From Salinadaptatus halalkaliphilus (GTDB lineage: Archaea > Halobacteriota > Halobacteria > Halobacteriales > Natrialbaceae), in contig NZ_RBZW01000011.1 of the NCBI RefSeq assembly GCF_006543045.1, forward strand, positions 62,001 through 126,000: DNA of 64,000 bases. Reading direction: 5' to 3'. Positions 51,600-60,106 of this stretch are shown in pieces. Under the pieces are notes generated by a model that did not search any database, was not told the DNA's origin, and saw only the letters and a list, made by a program, of their open reading frames with translations. Made by a program: the position numbers and the translations under genes. Numbering within the stretch: position 1 is the stretch's first letter; each line of letters starts with the position of its first letter.

Positions 51600-52607
51600 T
51601 TACAGAACGCCCTGGTCCTCGAAGAAGTTCTGTGCACCCGCGTGCATCTCGACGTCCGGAATGTTGGCCGCCGGGGTAGCGAGGTTGTCCATGTCAGCCC
51701 AGTCTCCGGCCAGGGCCTGGTAGTCGGCGAGTTCCCCGCTGTTGTCGTTGATCAGTTCGAGGATCGAGTACATCAGATCGTCGTCGAAGTCGGGGGTGAC
51801 GAACACGTTGTAGATCGTCGAGACCCACCACTCTTCGTCGCGGTCGCCGACCTCGGGACCGGGCGTGTCCTCGGTCGGGATGTATTCGCCGGTGACCGGC
51901 GCCTCCTCGCTCTCGATGCTCTCGACGACCTCGTCGGGCCAGTGGACGAGCCACGCGTCCTCGTTGATCGAGTACTGCTCCTCGACGTAGCTTGGTTGGA
52001 GATCGACGTTGATCCGAATGTCACTGACGACGTCTGCAGTGCCGTCGTTGAGCGCTGCACCCTCCTCGCCGTAGCTGACCGCCAGTTCGTCGATCTCGTC
52101 TAGATCGACGGCGTGTTCCATGTGGCGTTCGGTCATCGTCCGCATCGCCGTCCCGACCGGGTTCGCGTTGACCGACAGCCCCTCGAGATCTTCGGCCGTT
52201 TCACAGGTCTCCTGATCGACGGCGGCGAGCCCGCCCTGGATGTCGTAGTACCAGAACGCCGACTGAATCTCGTTGTCGAAGGGTTCGTTCTCGTACTCGC
52301 CGATTTCGTTAGCGATTTCGTAGGCGTTTAGCGAGTCGGTGTACGCCATATCGGTCTGCCCTGAGTCTAGCTGGCGCATGCTCTGTAGCGCGCCGTCGGA
52401 CGGCCGCGCGTCGATCGAGAAGTCCGCCTCCTCGTCCGCGACTGCGGCCAGTCCGGCCGAGAGCTGATACGCGGACGTATCCTCGGTCGAGGTACGCATC
52501 TGAATCTCTTCCCCACCGTTGTCTCCCATACAGCCGGCAATTCCCACAGCGCTTGCCGCACCGATCGCTGCAAGTGCTTGCCGTCGGGTGGTCTTCTGGC
52601 AACCCAT
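51600..52607 (-). CDS. TAXI-family TRAP substrate-binding lipoprotein
   Basis: The 335-aa protein has a Tat/lipobox signal (TTRRQALAAIGAASAVGIAGC, Cys at about 26) and the TAXI-type binding fold: YQLSAGLAAVADEEADFSIDARPSDGALQSMRQLDSGQTDMAYTDSL, then LSVNANPVGTAMRTMTERHME. It is the partner of the fused TRAP permease (48601). It is on the opposite strand to the permease and its promoter (CATATTTAC near 52631-52639, ~27 bases before the start) is separate. The acidic sequence fits an extracellular salt-adapted protein. Confidence 0.9.
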   Translation of the reverse strand: MGCQKTTRRQALAAIGAASAVGIAGCMGDNGGEEIQMRTSTEDTSAYQLSAGLAAVADEEADFSIDARPSDGALQSMRQLDSGQTDMAYTDSLNAYEIANEIGEYENEPFDNEIQSAFWYYDIQGGLAAVDQETCETAEDLEGLSVNANPVGTAMRTMTERHMEHAVDLDEIDELAVSYGEEGAALNDGTADVVSDIRINVDLQPSYVEEQYSINEDAWLVHWPDEVVESIESEEAPVTGEYIPTEDTPGPEVGDRDEEWWVSTIYNVFVTPDFDDDLMYSILELINDNSGELADYQALAGDWADMDNLATPAANIPDVEMHAGAQNFFEDQGVL

Positions 52608-52705
52608 ACCATACCACAGTGATTAATAGGGTAAATATGTGTCGGTGAGCGTCGGTTCGACGCGGTTTCGCCCCGTCCGACGCCTCGGGTTCCCAGTCGG
52701 GGAGC

Positions 52706-53911
52706 TTATTCGACGATATCGTCGTTTCGCAACCGTTCGATTTCGTCGTCGTCGTAGCCGTATTCGCTCAAAACGTCGTCCGTACTCCCGCCGAGACGCT
52801 GTGGCGGGACCTCGAGGGTCGTCGTTAGTTCCGAGAAGTGCACCGGACTGTCGACGACCTCGGCATCCTGGCGATTCTCCCGTGGCATCGACTGACGAAG
52901 TTGTCGGTGCTCGACGTGTTCGTCGTCCCAGACCGACCGCGTGTCGTTGATCGGCCCGGCCGGCACGCCCTCGTCCCGGAGTCGCTCGAGCCATTCGGCT
53001 GCGGGTCGGCTATCGAAGATCGGCTCGACTTCGGCGAGGAGCGCCTCGCGATTCGCGACGCGGTCGTCGAGCGTCTCGAAACGCTCGTCGGCGAGCAGTT
53101 CCGGCGCCTCGAGCGCACGGCAAAATCCGTTCCACAGGGAGTCGGTCCCCGCGGGGACGACGATGCTGTCGTCGGCACACTCGAAGACGCCGAAGGGGGC
53201 GATCGAGGGATGGCGAGTCCCCAATCGCGGGAACGGTTCGTCGGTACCGAAACTGTGGCCCGCGCGGGCGGTGAGCCACGAAATCGCCGCGTCGAACATC
53301 GGGACCTCGACCCACTCGCCGTCGATCTCCCCGTTTTCTCGAGCGTAGAGCGCGGCCAGGACGCTCTGGACGGCGTACGAGCCGGCGATGAGGTCACCGA
53401 CCGGAAGCCCGGACCACAGCGGCGGGCCGTCTTCGGTGCCCGTGATCGACATGATTCCGCTCATTCCCTGGACGAGCATGTCCCAGGCAGGCATCTCCTC
53501 GTAGGGACTGTCACGACCGAACCCCGAGATTGAACAGTAGACGAGTTCGGGATTCAACGCCGAAACCGTCTCGTATCCTAGCCCGTACGACTCCGCGCGG
53601 CCTGGCTTCGTACTCTCGATGAAGACGTCGGCGTCGGCAAGCAGCGTCTGTGCGACCTCCTGGCCCTCCTCGGACTTGAGATCGACCGCGACGCTTCGTT
53701 TGTTCCGGTTGATCGAGTCGAAGTACGCCGGGCTCGGCTGAAGACTCCGGCTTCGATCCCCGCGACCGACCGCCTCGAGTTTGATCACCGTCGCTCCGAG
53801 GTCGCCGAGTTGCATCGACGCAAACGGGCCAGCGATAACCTGCGTCAGATCGACGACCGTGATATCCGACAGTGGTAGTGCTGTCTCGTCTCCTGTGCCC
53901 GTAGTTGGCAT
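52706..53911 (-). CDS. Class III CoA-transferase (CaiB/BaiF), copy 1
   Basis: The 401-aa protein (ATG 53909-53911) has the family III pattern: VDLTQVIAGPFASMQLGDLGATVIKLEAVGRGDRSR, NRNKRSVAVDLKS, ADVFIESTKPGRAESYGLGYE, YCSISGFGRDSPYEEMPAWDMLVQGMSGIM with catalytic D144. These enzymes move CoA between carboxylic acids and activate or recycle acyl-CoAs (formyl-, carnitine-, succinyl-CoA types). It lies next to an enoyl-CoA hydratase transcribed away from it, sharing a 122-base control region. Confidence 0.9.
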   Translation of the reverse strand: MPTTGTGDETALPLSDITVVDLTQVIAGPFASMQLGDLGATVIKLEAVGRGDRSRSLQPSPAYFDSINRNKRSVAVDLKSEEGQEVAQTLLADADVFIESTKPGRAESYGLGYETVSALNPELVYCSISGFGRDSPYEEMPAWDMLVQGMSGIMSITGTEDGPPLWSGLPVGDLIAGSYAVQSVLAALYARENGEIDGEWVEVPMFDAAISWLTARAGHSFGTDEPFPRLGTRHPSIAPFGVFECADDSIVVPAGTDSLWNGFCRALEAPELLADERFETLDDRVANREALLAEVEPIFDSRPAAEWLERLRDEGVPAGPINDTRSVWDDEHVEHRQLRQSMPRENRQDAEVVDSPVHFSELTTTLEVPPQRLGGSTDDVLSEYGYDDDEIERLRNDDIVE

Positions 53912-54033
53912 ACTGCAGTGTTCGCTCGCGAGATGGTAAGCGTTTGGATACACTCAAGTGGTCGCTGCCCGTCGAGTGTACACGTTCGCCAGCGAACCAC
54001 ACGCACGTGCGACAAGATACCAACTCCGCACTC

Positions 54034-54816
54034 ATGTACGACGACATTCGATACGAAACCGACGGTGGAATCGCGACGATAACGATCGACCGACCGGACG
54101 TCTACAACGCCTTCCGCGAGCAGACGATCGCCGAACTCAACGTTGCACTCCGGGAGGCGTTCGACGACGACGGCGTCTACGTGATCGTCCTCACCGGCGC
54201 CGAAGACGGCTTCTGTGCCGGCGCGGACGTCACGGAGATGCCCGACTGGCACGAAGAGATGAGCAAGGAAGACTATGCCGGCTACCTTCGGGGCGTCCAG
54301 AACGTCGTCCGCCAGCTTCGAGCCGGCGAAAAGCCCTCGATCGCCGCCGTCTCCGGACCGGCGATCGGCGCCGGCTGTGACTTCGCACTTGCCTGTGATC
54401 TCCGGATCGTCGACGAGGACGCAAGGCTCCGGGAAGGGTTCGTCCGCGTCGGCCTCGTCCCCGGCGACGGCGGCGGCTGGCTGCTCCCGCGACTCATCGG
54501 CGAGTCGAAAGCCAAGGAGTACCTGTTGACGGGCAAGGACATCGACGCCGACGACGCGGTCGATCTCGGCCTCGCCGTCGAGATCGCCGACGACTCCCTC
54601 GAGGCGGCGACCGACCTCGCCGCGGAGATCCTCGATCTGCCCGCGCTTGCGGTCAGGCGAACGAACGCCCTCACCGACTGGGAACAGACCTTCGAGGACT
54701 ACTCCGCCGACGCGATCGACTACCAGTGGGAGTGTGTCAACGACGCGGAACACCACGAGGCGATCGCCGCGTTCACCGAGAAGCGAGAGCCGGAGTACGA
54801 ACGACAGTACAGTTAG
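54034..54816 (+). CDS. Enoyl-CoA hydratase/isomerase, PaaG-like
   Basis: From ATG 54034 the protein is 260 aa with the crotonase fold: GIATITIDRPDVYNAF, VLTGAEDGFCAGADVTEMPD (oxyanion hole), VSGPAIGAGCDFALACDLRIVDEDARLREGFVRVGLVPGDGGGWLLPRLIG. The usual hydratase Glu pair is replaced: D instead of E in GCDFA and F in EGFVRVG, as in ring-isomerase (PaaG-like) or decarboxylase members. It is therefore more likely an isomerase or hydrolase than a standard hydratase. Divergent from CoA-transferase copy 1. Confidence 0.85.
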   Translation: MYDDIRYETDGGIATITIDRPDVYNAFREQTIAELNVALREAFDDDGVYVIVLTGAEDGFCAGADVTEMPDWHEEMSKEDYAGYLRGVQNVVRQLRAGEKPSIAAVSGPAIGAGCDFALACDLRIVDEDARLREGFVRVGLVPGDGGGWLLPRLIGESKAKEYLLTGKDIDADDAVDLGLAVEIADDSLEAATDLAAEILDLPALAVRRTNALTDWEQTFEDYSADAIDYQWECVNDAEHHEAIAAFTEKREPEYERQYS

Positions 54817-54884
54817 CCCCGCAGGGGCAGTTTTGGCGTGATCGAAACCGCGTCGAACCGCCGCGGTCGACGCGGTAGACCCGA

Positions 54885-56018
54885 TCAGACCAGATCCGGC
54901 AGCCCGTCCCGTTTGATGACGGCCGCGATCTGATTCTTCTGGATCTCGTCGGTACCGGCCGCGAGCCGACGGCCGCGAGCCAACCGGTAGAGATACTCGA
55001 GGGGGTGGCCCTGCTGGTAGCCGTTGGCGCCGTGGACCTGCAGAGAGTTGCTGGTGACCTCCTCGACCATCTGGCTGGCGTACAGTTTCGCCAGCGAGGA
55101 GTCGAGACGGTCGGGAGCCTCGCCGCGGTCGTGAGCCCGGACCGCCGCCCGGTGGGTCAGCGCCCGCGACGCCTCGAGTTCCTTGGTCATCTCGGCGAGC
55201 ATCCACTCGATGCCCTGGAACTCCTCGATGGGCTGGTCGAACTGTTCGCGCGTGCCCGCGTACTCGATGGCCTTGTCGAGCGCACACCGCGCCCAGGCGT
55301 TGGCGACCGTTGCACTACCCAGTCGTTCCCAATTCAGCGCCTCGAGTTGCTGCTTGAACCCGTCTTTGCCGCGCGTGAGGACGTTCTTCTCGGGGACGGT
55401 GACATCGTTCATCCGGAAATGGGTCTGGTGCTGACCGGCCATGTTGGTGTAGTGTTGGTCGACCGAGACACCGTCCCAGTCGAACTCGACGATCACCGAG
55501 CCAAGCCCCTCGGGGAATTTCGTCCAGACGACGGCCGCGCCGGACTGTTCGACGTGGCTTACCCAGATCTTCTCGCCGTTGAGCACGAGCGTCCCATCGT
55601 CGTCCTCGATGTGGGTGTTCATCGAGCCGACGTCCGAACCGGCTTCCGGTTCCGAAATCGCGATCGCGATGGCGTCCTCGCCGGCGGTCACCGGCGGCAG
55701 ATACTGCTCTTTGGCCGCTTCGGTGCCGAACATCTCGATCGCGCGCGGCGCGACCATCTGCTGGTTGTAGAGGAACTCGGCGGTGTCCGGACAGACGCGG
55801 CCGACGGCTTCGATCGTCAACACTGCGTCGAATTCGGTCATCCCGCCGCCGCCATAGTCTTCGTCGATGTTGATGCCTAGGAACCCCTGCTCGGCGAGCA
55901 ACTCGACGTTGTCCCACGGCGGGCCGTCCCACTCGAAGGCCTTGTCGGTAAATTCGCGCTCGGCGAGGTCCTCGAGCGACGATACGAGCATCTCCTGCTC
56001 GGGGGAAAGCGAGATCAT
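54885..56018 (-). CDS. Acyl-CoA dehydrogenase-like flavoprotein 2
   Basis: The 377-aa protein (ATG 56016-56018, with a TTTAATA box ~27 bases upstream at 56043-56049) shows LLAEQGFLGINIDEDYGGGGMTEFDAVLTIEAVGRVCPD, ISEPEAGSDVGSMNTHIEDDDGTLVLNGEKIWVSHVEQSGAAVVW, ALDKAIEYAGTREQFDQPIEEFQGIEWMLAEM and LQVHGANGYQQGHPLEYLYR...LAAGTDEIQ. The catalytic position (MCAD EGT) is AGT, as in isovaleryl-CoA-type members whose base lies on another helix. Likely a branched or cyclic acyl-CoA substrate. Confidence 0.88.
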   Translation of the reverse strand: MISLSPEQEMLVSSLEDLAEREFTDKAFEWDGPPWDNVELLAEQGFLGINIDEDYGGGGMTEFDAVLTIEAVGRVCPDTAEFLYNQQMVAPRAIEMFGTEAAKEQYLPPVTAGEDAIAIAISEPEAGSDVGSMNTHIEDDDGTLVLNGEKIWVSHVEQSGAAVVWTKFPEGLGSVIVEFDWDGVSVDQHYTNMAGQHQTHFRMNDVTVPEKNVLTRGKDGFKQQLEALNWERLGSATVANAWARCALDKAIEYAGTREQFDQPIEEFQGIEWMLAEMTKELEASRALTHRAAVRAHDRGEAPDRLDSSLAKLYASQMVEEVTSNSLQVHGANGYQQGHPLEYLYRLARGRRLAAGTDEIQKNQIAAVIKRDGLPDLV

Positions 56019-56042
56019 CAGCCGTCGATTCCGTTCGAACGA

Positions 56043-56049
56043 TATTAAA
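56043..56049 (-). promoter_or_regulatory. TATA box for acyl-CoA dehydrogenase 2
   Basis: On the minus strand TTTAATA, 25-31 bases upstream of the ATG at 56018, supports a leaderless transcript and this start over 56096. Confidence 0.55.
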
Positions 56050-56128
56050 CCTGTGTATCGGTACCGTCTGTCGTGTCTCCTGTTCCTCGATACCAATGTT
56101 TACATGGGAGTGACGAGATTCCCCGCGC

Positions 56129-57289
56129 ATGGCAGCCGACGAATCAGTGTACATTGCTGGTGCCTTCGAGCACCCGACGAGAGACGCCCCTGACAAATCG
56201 ACGATGCAGCTACACGCCGAGGTCGCCCGCGGCGCCCTCGAGGACGCCGGCCTCGAGAAGGACGACGTCGACGGCCTCCTCACCGCGGGCGTCCCGTGGG
56301 GCGGAAGCGGTCTCCCGCCGCTTATCATGGCGGATTATCTGGGACTGGACGTCTCCTTTGCGGATACCACCGACTGGGGTGGCTCCTCCTACGTCGGCCA
56401 CGTCGGCCACGCGCGAGACGCCATCCGAAACGGCCGCTGTGACGTGGCCCTCGTGACGCTCGCGGGTCGACCGCGGTCGGATCCACGCTCGGACGACTTT
56501 CAATCCTATCAGGACGAGTTCGAACGCCCCTACGGCTCGGTGACGCTCGGACGGTACGCCGTCGCCGCCCAGCGACACATGCACGAGTACGGCACGACGC
56601 CCGAACAGCTGGCCGAAATCCGGGTCGCCGCCTCCCAGCACGCCCAGCACAACGAGGACGCGCTCTTTCAGGACCCCGTCACCGTCGAGGACGTCGTCGA
56701 GTCACGCATGGTCGCCGATCCGCTCCACCTGATGGACTGCTGTGTCGTCACCGACGGCGGCGGCGCGCTGTTGCTCGTCTCCGAGGACGTTCGCGCCGAC
56801 CTCGAGCGCGAGTGCGTCGAAGTGCTGGGCTACGGCGAGGCGATCGGCCACCTCGATGGCGGCCGGATCGATCTGACCCACACCGCGGCCGTCGACTCCG
56901 GGCCGATGGCCTTCGACGACGCCGGCATCGACCACGACGACATCGACTACGCCTCGATCTACGACTCCTTTACCATCACCGTCCTGCAGACGCTCGAGGA
57001 CCTGGGCTTTTGCGAGAAGGGCGAAGGCGGCGAGTTCGTCGAGGGAGGCACCTTACAGGCCCCCCACGGCGACCTGCCGTTCAACACCGACGGCGGCGGG
57101 CTCTGTAACAACCACCCGGCCAACCGCGGCGGGATGACGAAGGTCATCGAGGCGGTCAGACAGCTCCGCGGCGAGGCCAACGATCCCGTCCAGGTCGACG
57201 CGGATATCGCGATCGCCCACGGCACCGGCGGCAGCCTCGGGACGAGACACGGCTCGATCACCGCGGTGCTCGGAGGTGAGGACCGATGA
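56129..57289 (+). CDS. Thiolase-like protein lacking the nucleophilic cysteine
   Basis: The 386-aa protein has a thiolase fold: VYIAGAFEHPTRDAPDKSTMQLHAEVARGALEDAGLEKDDVDGLLTAG at the N-terminus and GGGLCNNHPANRGGMTKVIEAVRQLRG at the C-terminal active-site loop. At the position of the thiolase nucleophile (usually C in a CGSG-like loop, ~residue 88) it reads WGGSSYVG (S86/S87), so there is no cysteine. This matches thiolase-like lyases of the SCP2/Ltp2 type that work with a DUF35 protein, and the DUF35 gene starts 4 bases before this stop. A retro-aldol or Claisen cleavage role is inferred. Confidence 0.85.
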   Translation: MAADESVYIAGAFEHPTRDAPDKSTMQLHAEVARGALEDAGLEKDDVDGLLTAGVPWGGSGLPPLIMADYLGLDVSFADTTDWGGSSYVGHVGHARDAIRNGRCDVALVTLAGRPRSDPRSDDFQSYQDEFERPYGSVTLGRYAVAAQRHMHEYGTTPEQLAEIRVAASQHAQHNEDALFQDPVTVEDVVESRMVADPLHLMDCCVVTDGGGALLLVSEDVRADLERECVEVLGYGEAIGHLDGGRIDLTHTAAVDSGPMAFDDAGIDHDDIDYASIYDSFTITVLQTLEDLGFCEKGEGGEFVEGGTLQAPHGDLPFNTDGGGLCNNHPANRGGMTKVIEAVRQLRGEANDPVQVDADIAIAHGTGGSLGTRHGSITAVLGGEDR

Positions 57290-57705
57290 GCCTGCCCGAG
57301 ACCTGGGAGCCACGTCCGGTCCCGCCCGCGAACCCCGAAACCGAACGCTTCTGGAGCGCCGCCGCCGACGGCACCCTGCTCCTCCGCGAGTGTCCCGACT
57401 GTGGGCTCGTCTATCACTACCCGAGCGCGCTCTGTCCGGACTGCTTTACCGAGGCCGAGTGGCGCGAAGCCTCGGGCGATGGCACCGTCTACTCCTTTTC
57501 GCTGCTTCGCAACCACGGCGACTGGCCCGAGGACGATCTCCCGGTCGTCTTCGCCTACGTCGAACTCGAGGAGGGGCCGCGCGTGATCACGAACATCCTC
57601 GACTGTCCGCCCCAGGACGTCGAGGTCGGCATGGACGTGACGGTCGCGTTCGTTCCCACCGACACCGAGGACGTCGCGATTCCGGTCTTCGTTCCGGCCG
57701 AGTAA
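57286..57705 (+). CDS. DUF35 zinc-ribbon/OB-fold protein, partner of thiolase-like protein
   Basis: The 139-aa protein has a rubredoxin-like zinc ribbon CPDCGLVYHYPSALCPDC at ~40-57 and an OB-fold (GDGTVYSFSLLRNHGDWPEDDLPVVFAYVELEEGPRVITNILD). DUF35 proteins form complexes with thiolase-fold enzymes and position CoA substrates; the 4-base overlap with the thiolase-like gene makes a two-subunit enzyme very likely. Both genes end the plus-strand unit, facing the minus-strand acyl-CoA ligase. Confidence 0.92.
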   Translation: MSLPETWEPRPVPPANPETERFWSAAADGTLLLRECPDCGLVYHYPSALCPDCFTEAEWREASGDGTVYSFSLLRNHGDWPEDDLPVVFAYVELEEGPRVITNILDCPPQDVEVGMDVTVAFVPTDTEDVAIPVFVPAE

Positions 57706-57779
57706 CCGTCCGCGACCGTCTTCTCGAGGAGTGACGATACCTGCGCGTGCACTACGCTTAGTGGCGTCCCAACCCTGCA

Positions 57780-57842
57780 CTGATGAGTGAAACCGGCGGC
57801 AGTTGTCCGGTTTCACTCAGCAGTCGACGCTTGGAACGGTAC
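57780..57842 (+). repeat. Hairpin-plus-tail element, copy 2
   Basis: The stem 57780-57796 pairs with 57807-57823 (16 of 17 positions) around a 10-base loop. Its middle (TGAAA/TTTCA) differs from copy 1 (AGAA/TTCT region) in both arms, so pairing is kept by compensating changes. The 22 bases 57821-57842 (ending GCTTGGAACGGTAC) are identical to 19402-19423. Confidence 0.7.
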
Positions 57843-58051
57843 CTCGTCCACGGACTGCAACCGATGGTCCGCGATGATCCAACTTCCCAATTGAATTTTT
57901 TCTCGTCGGGATGTCGATTGGCCGACCCGAGTTATTGGAACTTATCATCTTTAACCAACAATTGGTACCTACACATACACTGGGTGGTCCGTTACCTTTT
58001 GAAGTTCAACCCTACCCTGCGATTCGAGCGATACTCCGAAACAGGGGAAAT

Positions 58052-58065
58052 ACCGGCCGTATATA
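58052..58065 (+). promoter_or_regulatory. Orphan TATA-like box
   Basis: CGTATATAAACACC resembles a haloarchaeal TATA box (TTTATA/TATATAA type). Transcription from it would start near 58090 and run toward the end of the minus-strand acyl-CoA ligase gene. No ORF with coding character follows. Confidence 0.35.
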
Positions 58066-58384
58066 AACACCCTTAGTGCGTTATCTATTGAGTCGGAGGA
58101 CGAACGATATCCACCCCATATCTTTTAGAAGGGTTACTAGCGCGTGCCCATCAACTATCGACGGCAGTTCGCTCGACTATCGCTCCGCTGCTCATCCGAT
58201 CGGGTCACCCACCCGCGCGTCGGCTGTACAGTCGACTCGACCGACACCGCTGGATTCGACCCCGTAGTGCAGGCGTGGATGTCACTCCCGGTTACGCTCG
58301 AGACGCGTCGCCCGGAAAACGTATCCATCCGGTAGATCGTCTCTACCGGCGGTCACTGCGAGCTCACCGCTCGCAGTCACTCGC

Positions 58385-60106
58385 TCACTCGTAGCCGTCG
58401 GGAAGCGTCTCCCGATACGCGACGCGATCGACCTTTCCGACATCAGTGCGGGGGAACGACTCGCGAACGACGATATCCTTCGGGACCTTGTACTCCGCCA
58501 GGTTCCCCTCCGCGAACGATAACAGCGCTTCCTCGAGGTCGTCACCATCTGTGCCGGCCGCAGGGATAACGTGGGCCTCGAGCACCGAGCCTCGGCGCTC
58601 GTGGGGGGCACCGACGACGATGACGTCCTCGAGCGATTCGTGTTCGGCGAGGACGAGTTCGACCTCGCGAGGGGAGACGGTGTGACCCGACACTTTGAGC
58701 GTATCCTTGCGCCGGCCGAGGAAGTAGAGGTAGCCTTCGTCGGTCTTTCGGCCGACATCGCCGGTGTGCAGAAAGCCGTCGTCCTCCAGGACCTCGTCGG
58801 TCGCGTCGGGGCGGTTCAGGTACGCCGACATCGTGGCCGGACTTCGGAGGACGATCTCGCCCGGTTCGCCGGGCGGCAGTGTCTCGTTCGTCTCGAAGTC
58901 GCGGATCTCGATTTCGACGCCGTAACACGCCTGGCCGACGAATCCCGGCTCGATGCGCTCCTCACCGTAGGTGTGAGTGTCGGTGGTGTGGGTCTCGGTC
59001 AGGCCATATCCCGACTCCTGGACGCCCGCGCCGGTGTGTTCGCGCCAGGCCTCGCTGATCTCGCGGGTGAGCGTCGTCCCGAAACTCGAGCAGTTGGTGA
59101 ACTCGCGTCGAGCCGACAGCGAGGTGAGATCGTAGTCGTCGACGGCGGGATGGTCGACGATCTCCTCGATCGAGGGAACCGCGAGCCAGGTCGAGGTGAC
59201 GCCGTAGCTGTCGATGGCGTCCATCACTGTCTCGGGGTCGTAGCGGGTGAGCAAGACGGCGTGATTGCCCACGATGCCGAGTGCGTCGCAGTAGCGTTGT
59301 TTCCCGGCGACGTGAAACATCGGCATGGTTCCGAGCGAGACGTCCTCGGGCCCCATCGCACGCACCGCCGCCGTCGTCGTCCCCTTGAACAGGACGTTCC
59401 AGTGGGTGTGGACACAGCCTTTCGGCAGGCCGGTCGTCCCGCCCGTGTACTGCAGCAGTGCGGGATCGGCCAGCCCAACCGACGGCAGGTCGACATCGGC
59501 GTCGTTCGAGACGGCCGTGGAGAGGGCAGTCTCGTCCTCGAGAACGTCTGCGACGGCGGGTTCTGCGGTGAGTTCGTCGGGGTACGGGCCGTCGTCGCCG
59601 GCGTAGTCGCTGTAGGCGGTGACGATCACGTCCTCGGCTGCGAGGTCGACGCCGTCGTCCTCGCGCGCCTCGCGCACGACATCGATCGTGTCCGTCGCCG
59701 TGACGACGACGCTGGCACCGCTGTCACGACACTGTCTGGCGACCGCGGGCGCTTTGAACTGCGGGTTCAGCGGCGTAACCGCGAGGCCGGCCCGCTGGGC
59801 GCCGTAGTAGGCGACCAGAAACTGCGGCGCGTTCTGCAGGTAGATGCCACAGACGTCGCCGAGTCCGTGGCCGCGCTCGGAAAGCGTCGCAGCGAAGGCA
59901 TCGGCCCGGGCGTCGAGTTCGGCCCAAGTTAGGGTGTTTCCGTAGTAGGTGACCGCCGGCGCGTCGGGACGGTCGCGGCCGTGGTCGGCGACGATCTCGT
60001 GGATCGGCTTGCGACCACCAGGAAACGGCAGCGTCCGTGGGAGGTCGTCGGGCCAAATCTCGCGGTCGACGGAAAACTCGGCCGACTCCGGGGGGACCTC
60101 GCTCAT
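58385..60106 (-). CDS. AMP-forming acyl-CoA ligase
   Basis: The 573-aa adenylate-forming enzyme has YTGGTTGLPKGCVHTH (P-loop-like A3 motif), SGYGLTETHTTD (A5), DGFLHTGDVGRKTDEGYLYFLGRRKDTLKVSGHTVSPREVE (A7-A8) and a C-terminal VGKVDRVAYRE carrying the catalytic Lys. It activates a carboxylic acid to its CoA thioester with ATP. Chain length cannot be told; the CaiC-like size and context suggest the substrate imported by the TRAP system. Its start overlaps the stop of the upstream enoyl-CoA hydratase gene by 4 bases. Confidence 0.9.
   Translation of the reverse strand: MSEVPPESAEFSVDREIWPDDLPRTLPFPGGRKPIHEIVADHGRDRPDAPAVTYYGNTLTWAELDARADAFAATLSERGHGLGDVCGIYLQNAPQFLVAYYGAQRAGLAVTPLNPQFKAPAVARQCRDSGASVVVTATDTIDVVREAREDDGVDLAAEDVIVTAYSDYAGDDGPYPDELTAEPAVADVLEDETALSTAVSNDADVDLPSVGLADPALLQYTGGTTGLPKGCVHTHWNVLFKGTTTAAVRAMGPEDVSLGTMPMFHVAGKQRYCDALGIVGNHAVLLTRYDPETVMDAIDSYGVTSTWLAVPSIEEIVDHPAVDDYDLTSLSARREFTNCSSFGTTLTREISEAWREHTGAGVQESGYGLTETHTTDTHTYGEERIEPGFVGQACYGVEIEIRDFETNETLPPGEPGEIVLRSPATMSAYLNRPDATDEVLEDDGFLHTGDVGRKTDEGYLYFLGRRKDTLKVSGHTVSPREVELVLAEHESLEDVIVVGAPHERRGSVLEAHVIPAAGTDGDDLEEALLSFAEGNLAEYKVPKDIVVRESFPRTDVGKVDRVAYRETLPDGYE

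Larger units (their letters stand above)
57706..58384. other. Convergent-gene gap with hairpin and orphan TATA box
   Basis: These 679 bases lie between two convergent genes and hold no convincing gene. They contain hairpin-plus-tail copy 2 (57780-57842) and a noticeably AT-richer core (57890-58090) with TTATCATCTTTAACCAACAATTGG-like sequence. A strong TATA-type string, CGTATATAAACACC (58052-58065), has nothing obvious to transcribe; ORF 58144-58335 has no family. A small RNA or a decayed gene is possible. Confidence 0.5.

Noticed and set aside
53845-55287. A 480-codon minus-strand frame over the PaaG-like gene
   Set aside because: Valine/arginine-rich antisense shadow that covers parts of two supported genes.
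57783-58076. A 97-codon frame running out of hairpin-tail copy 2
   Set aside because: Its 5' part is the structured repeat itself; the rest is AT-rich without coding character.
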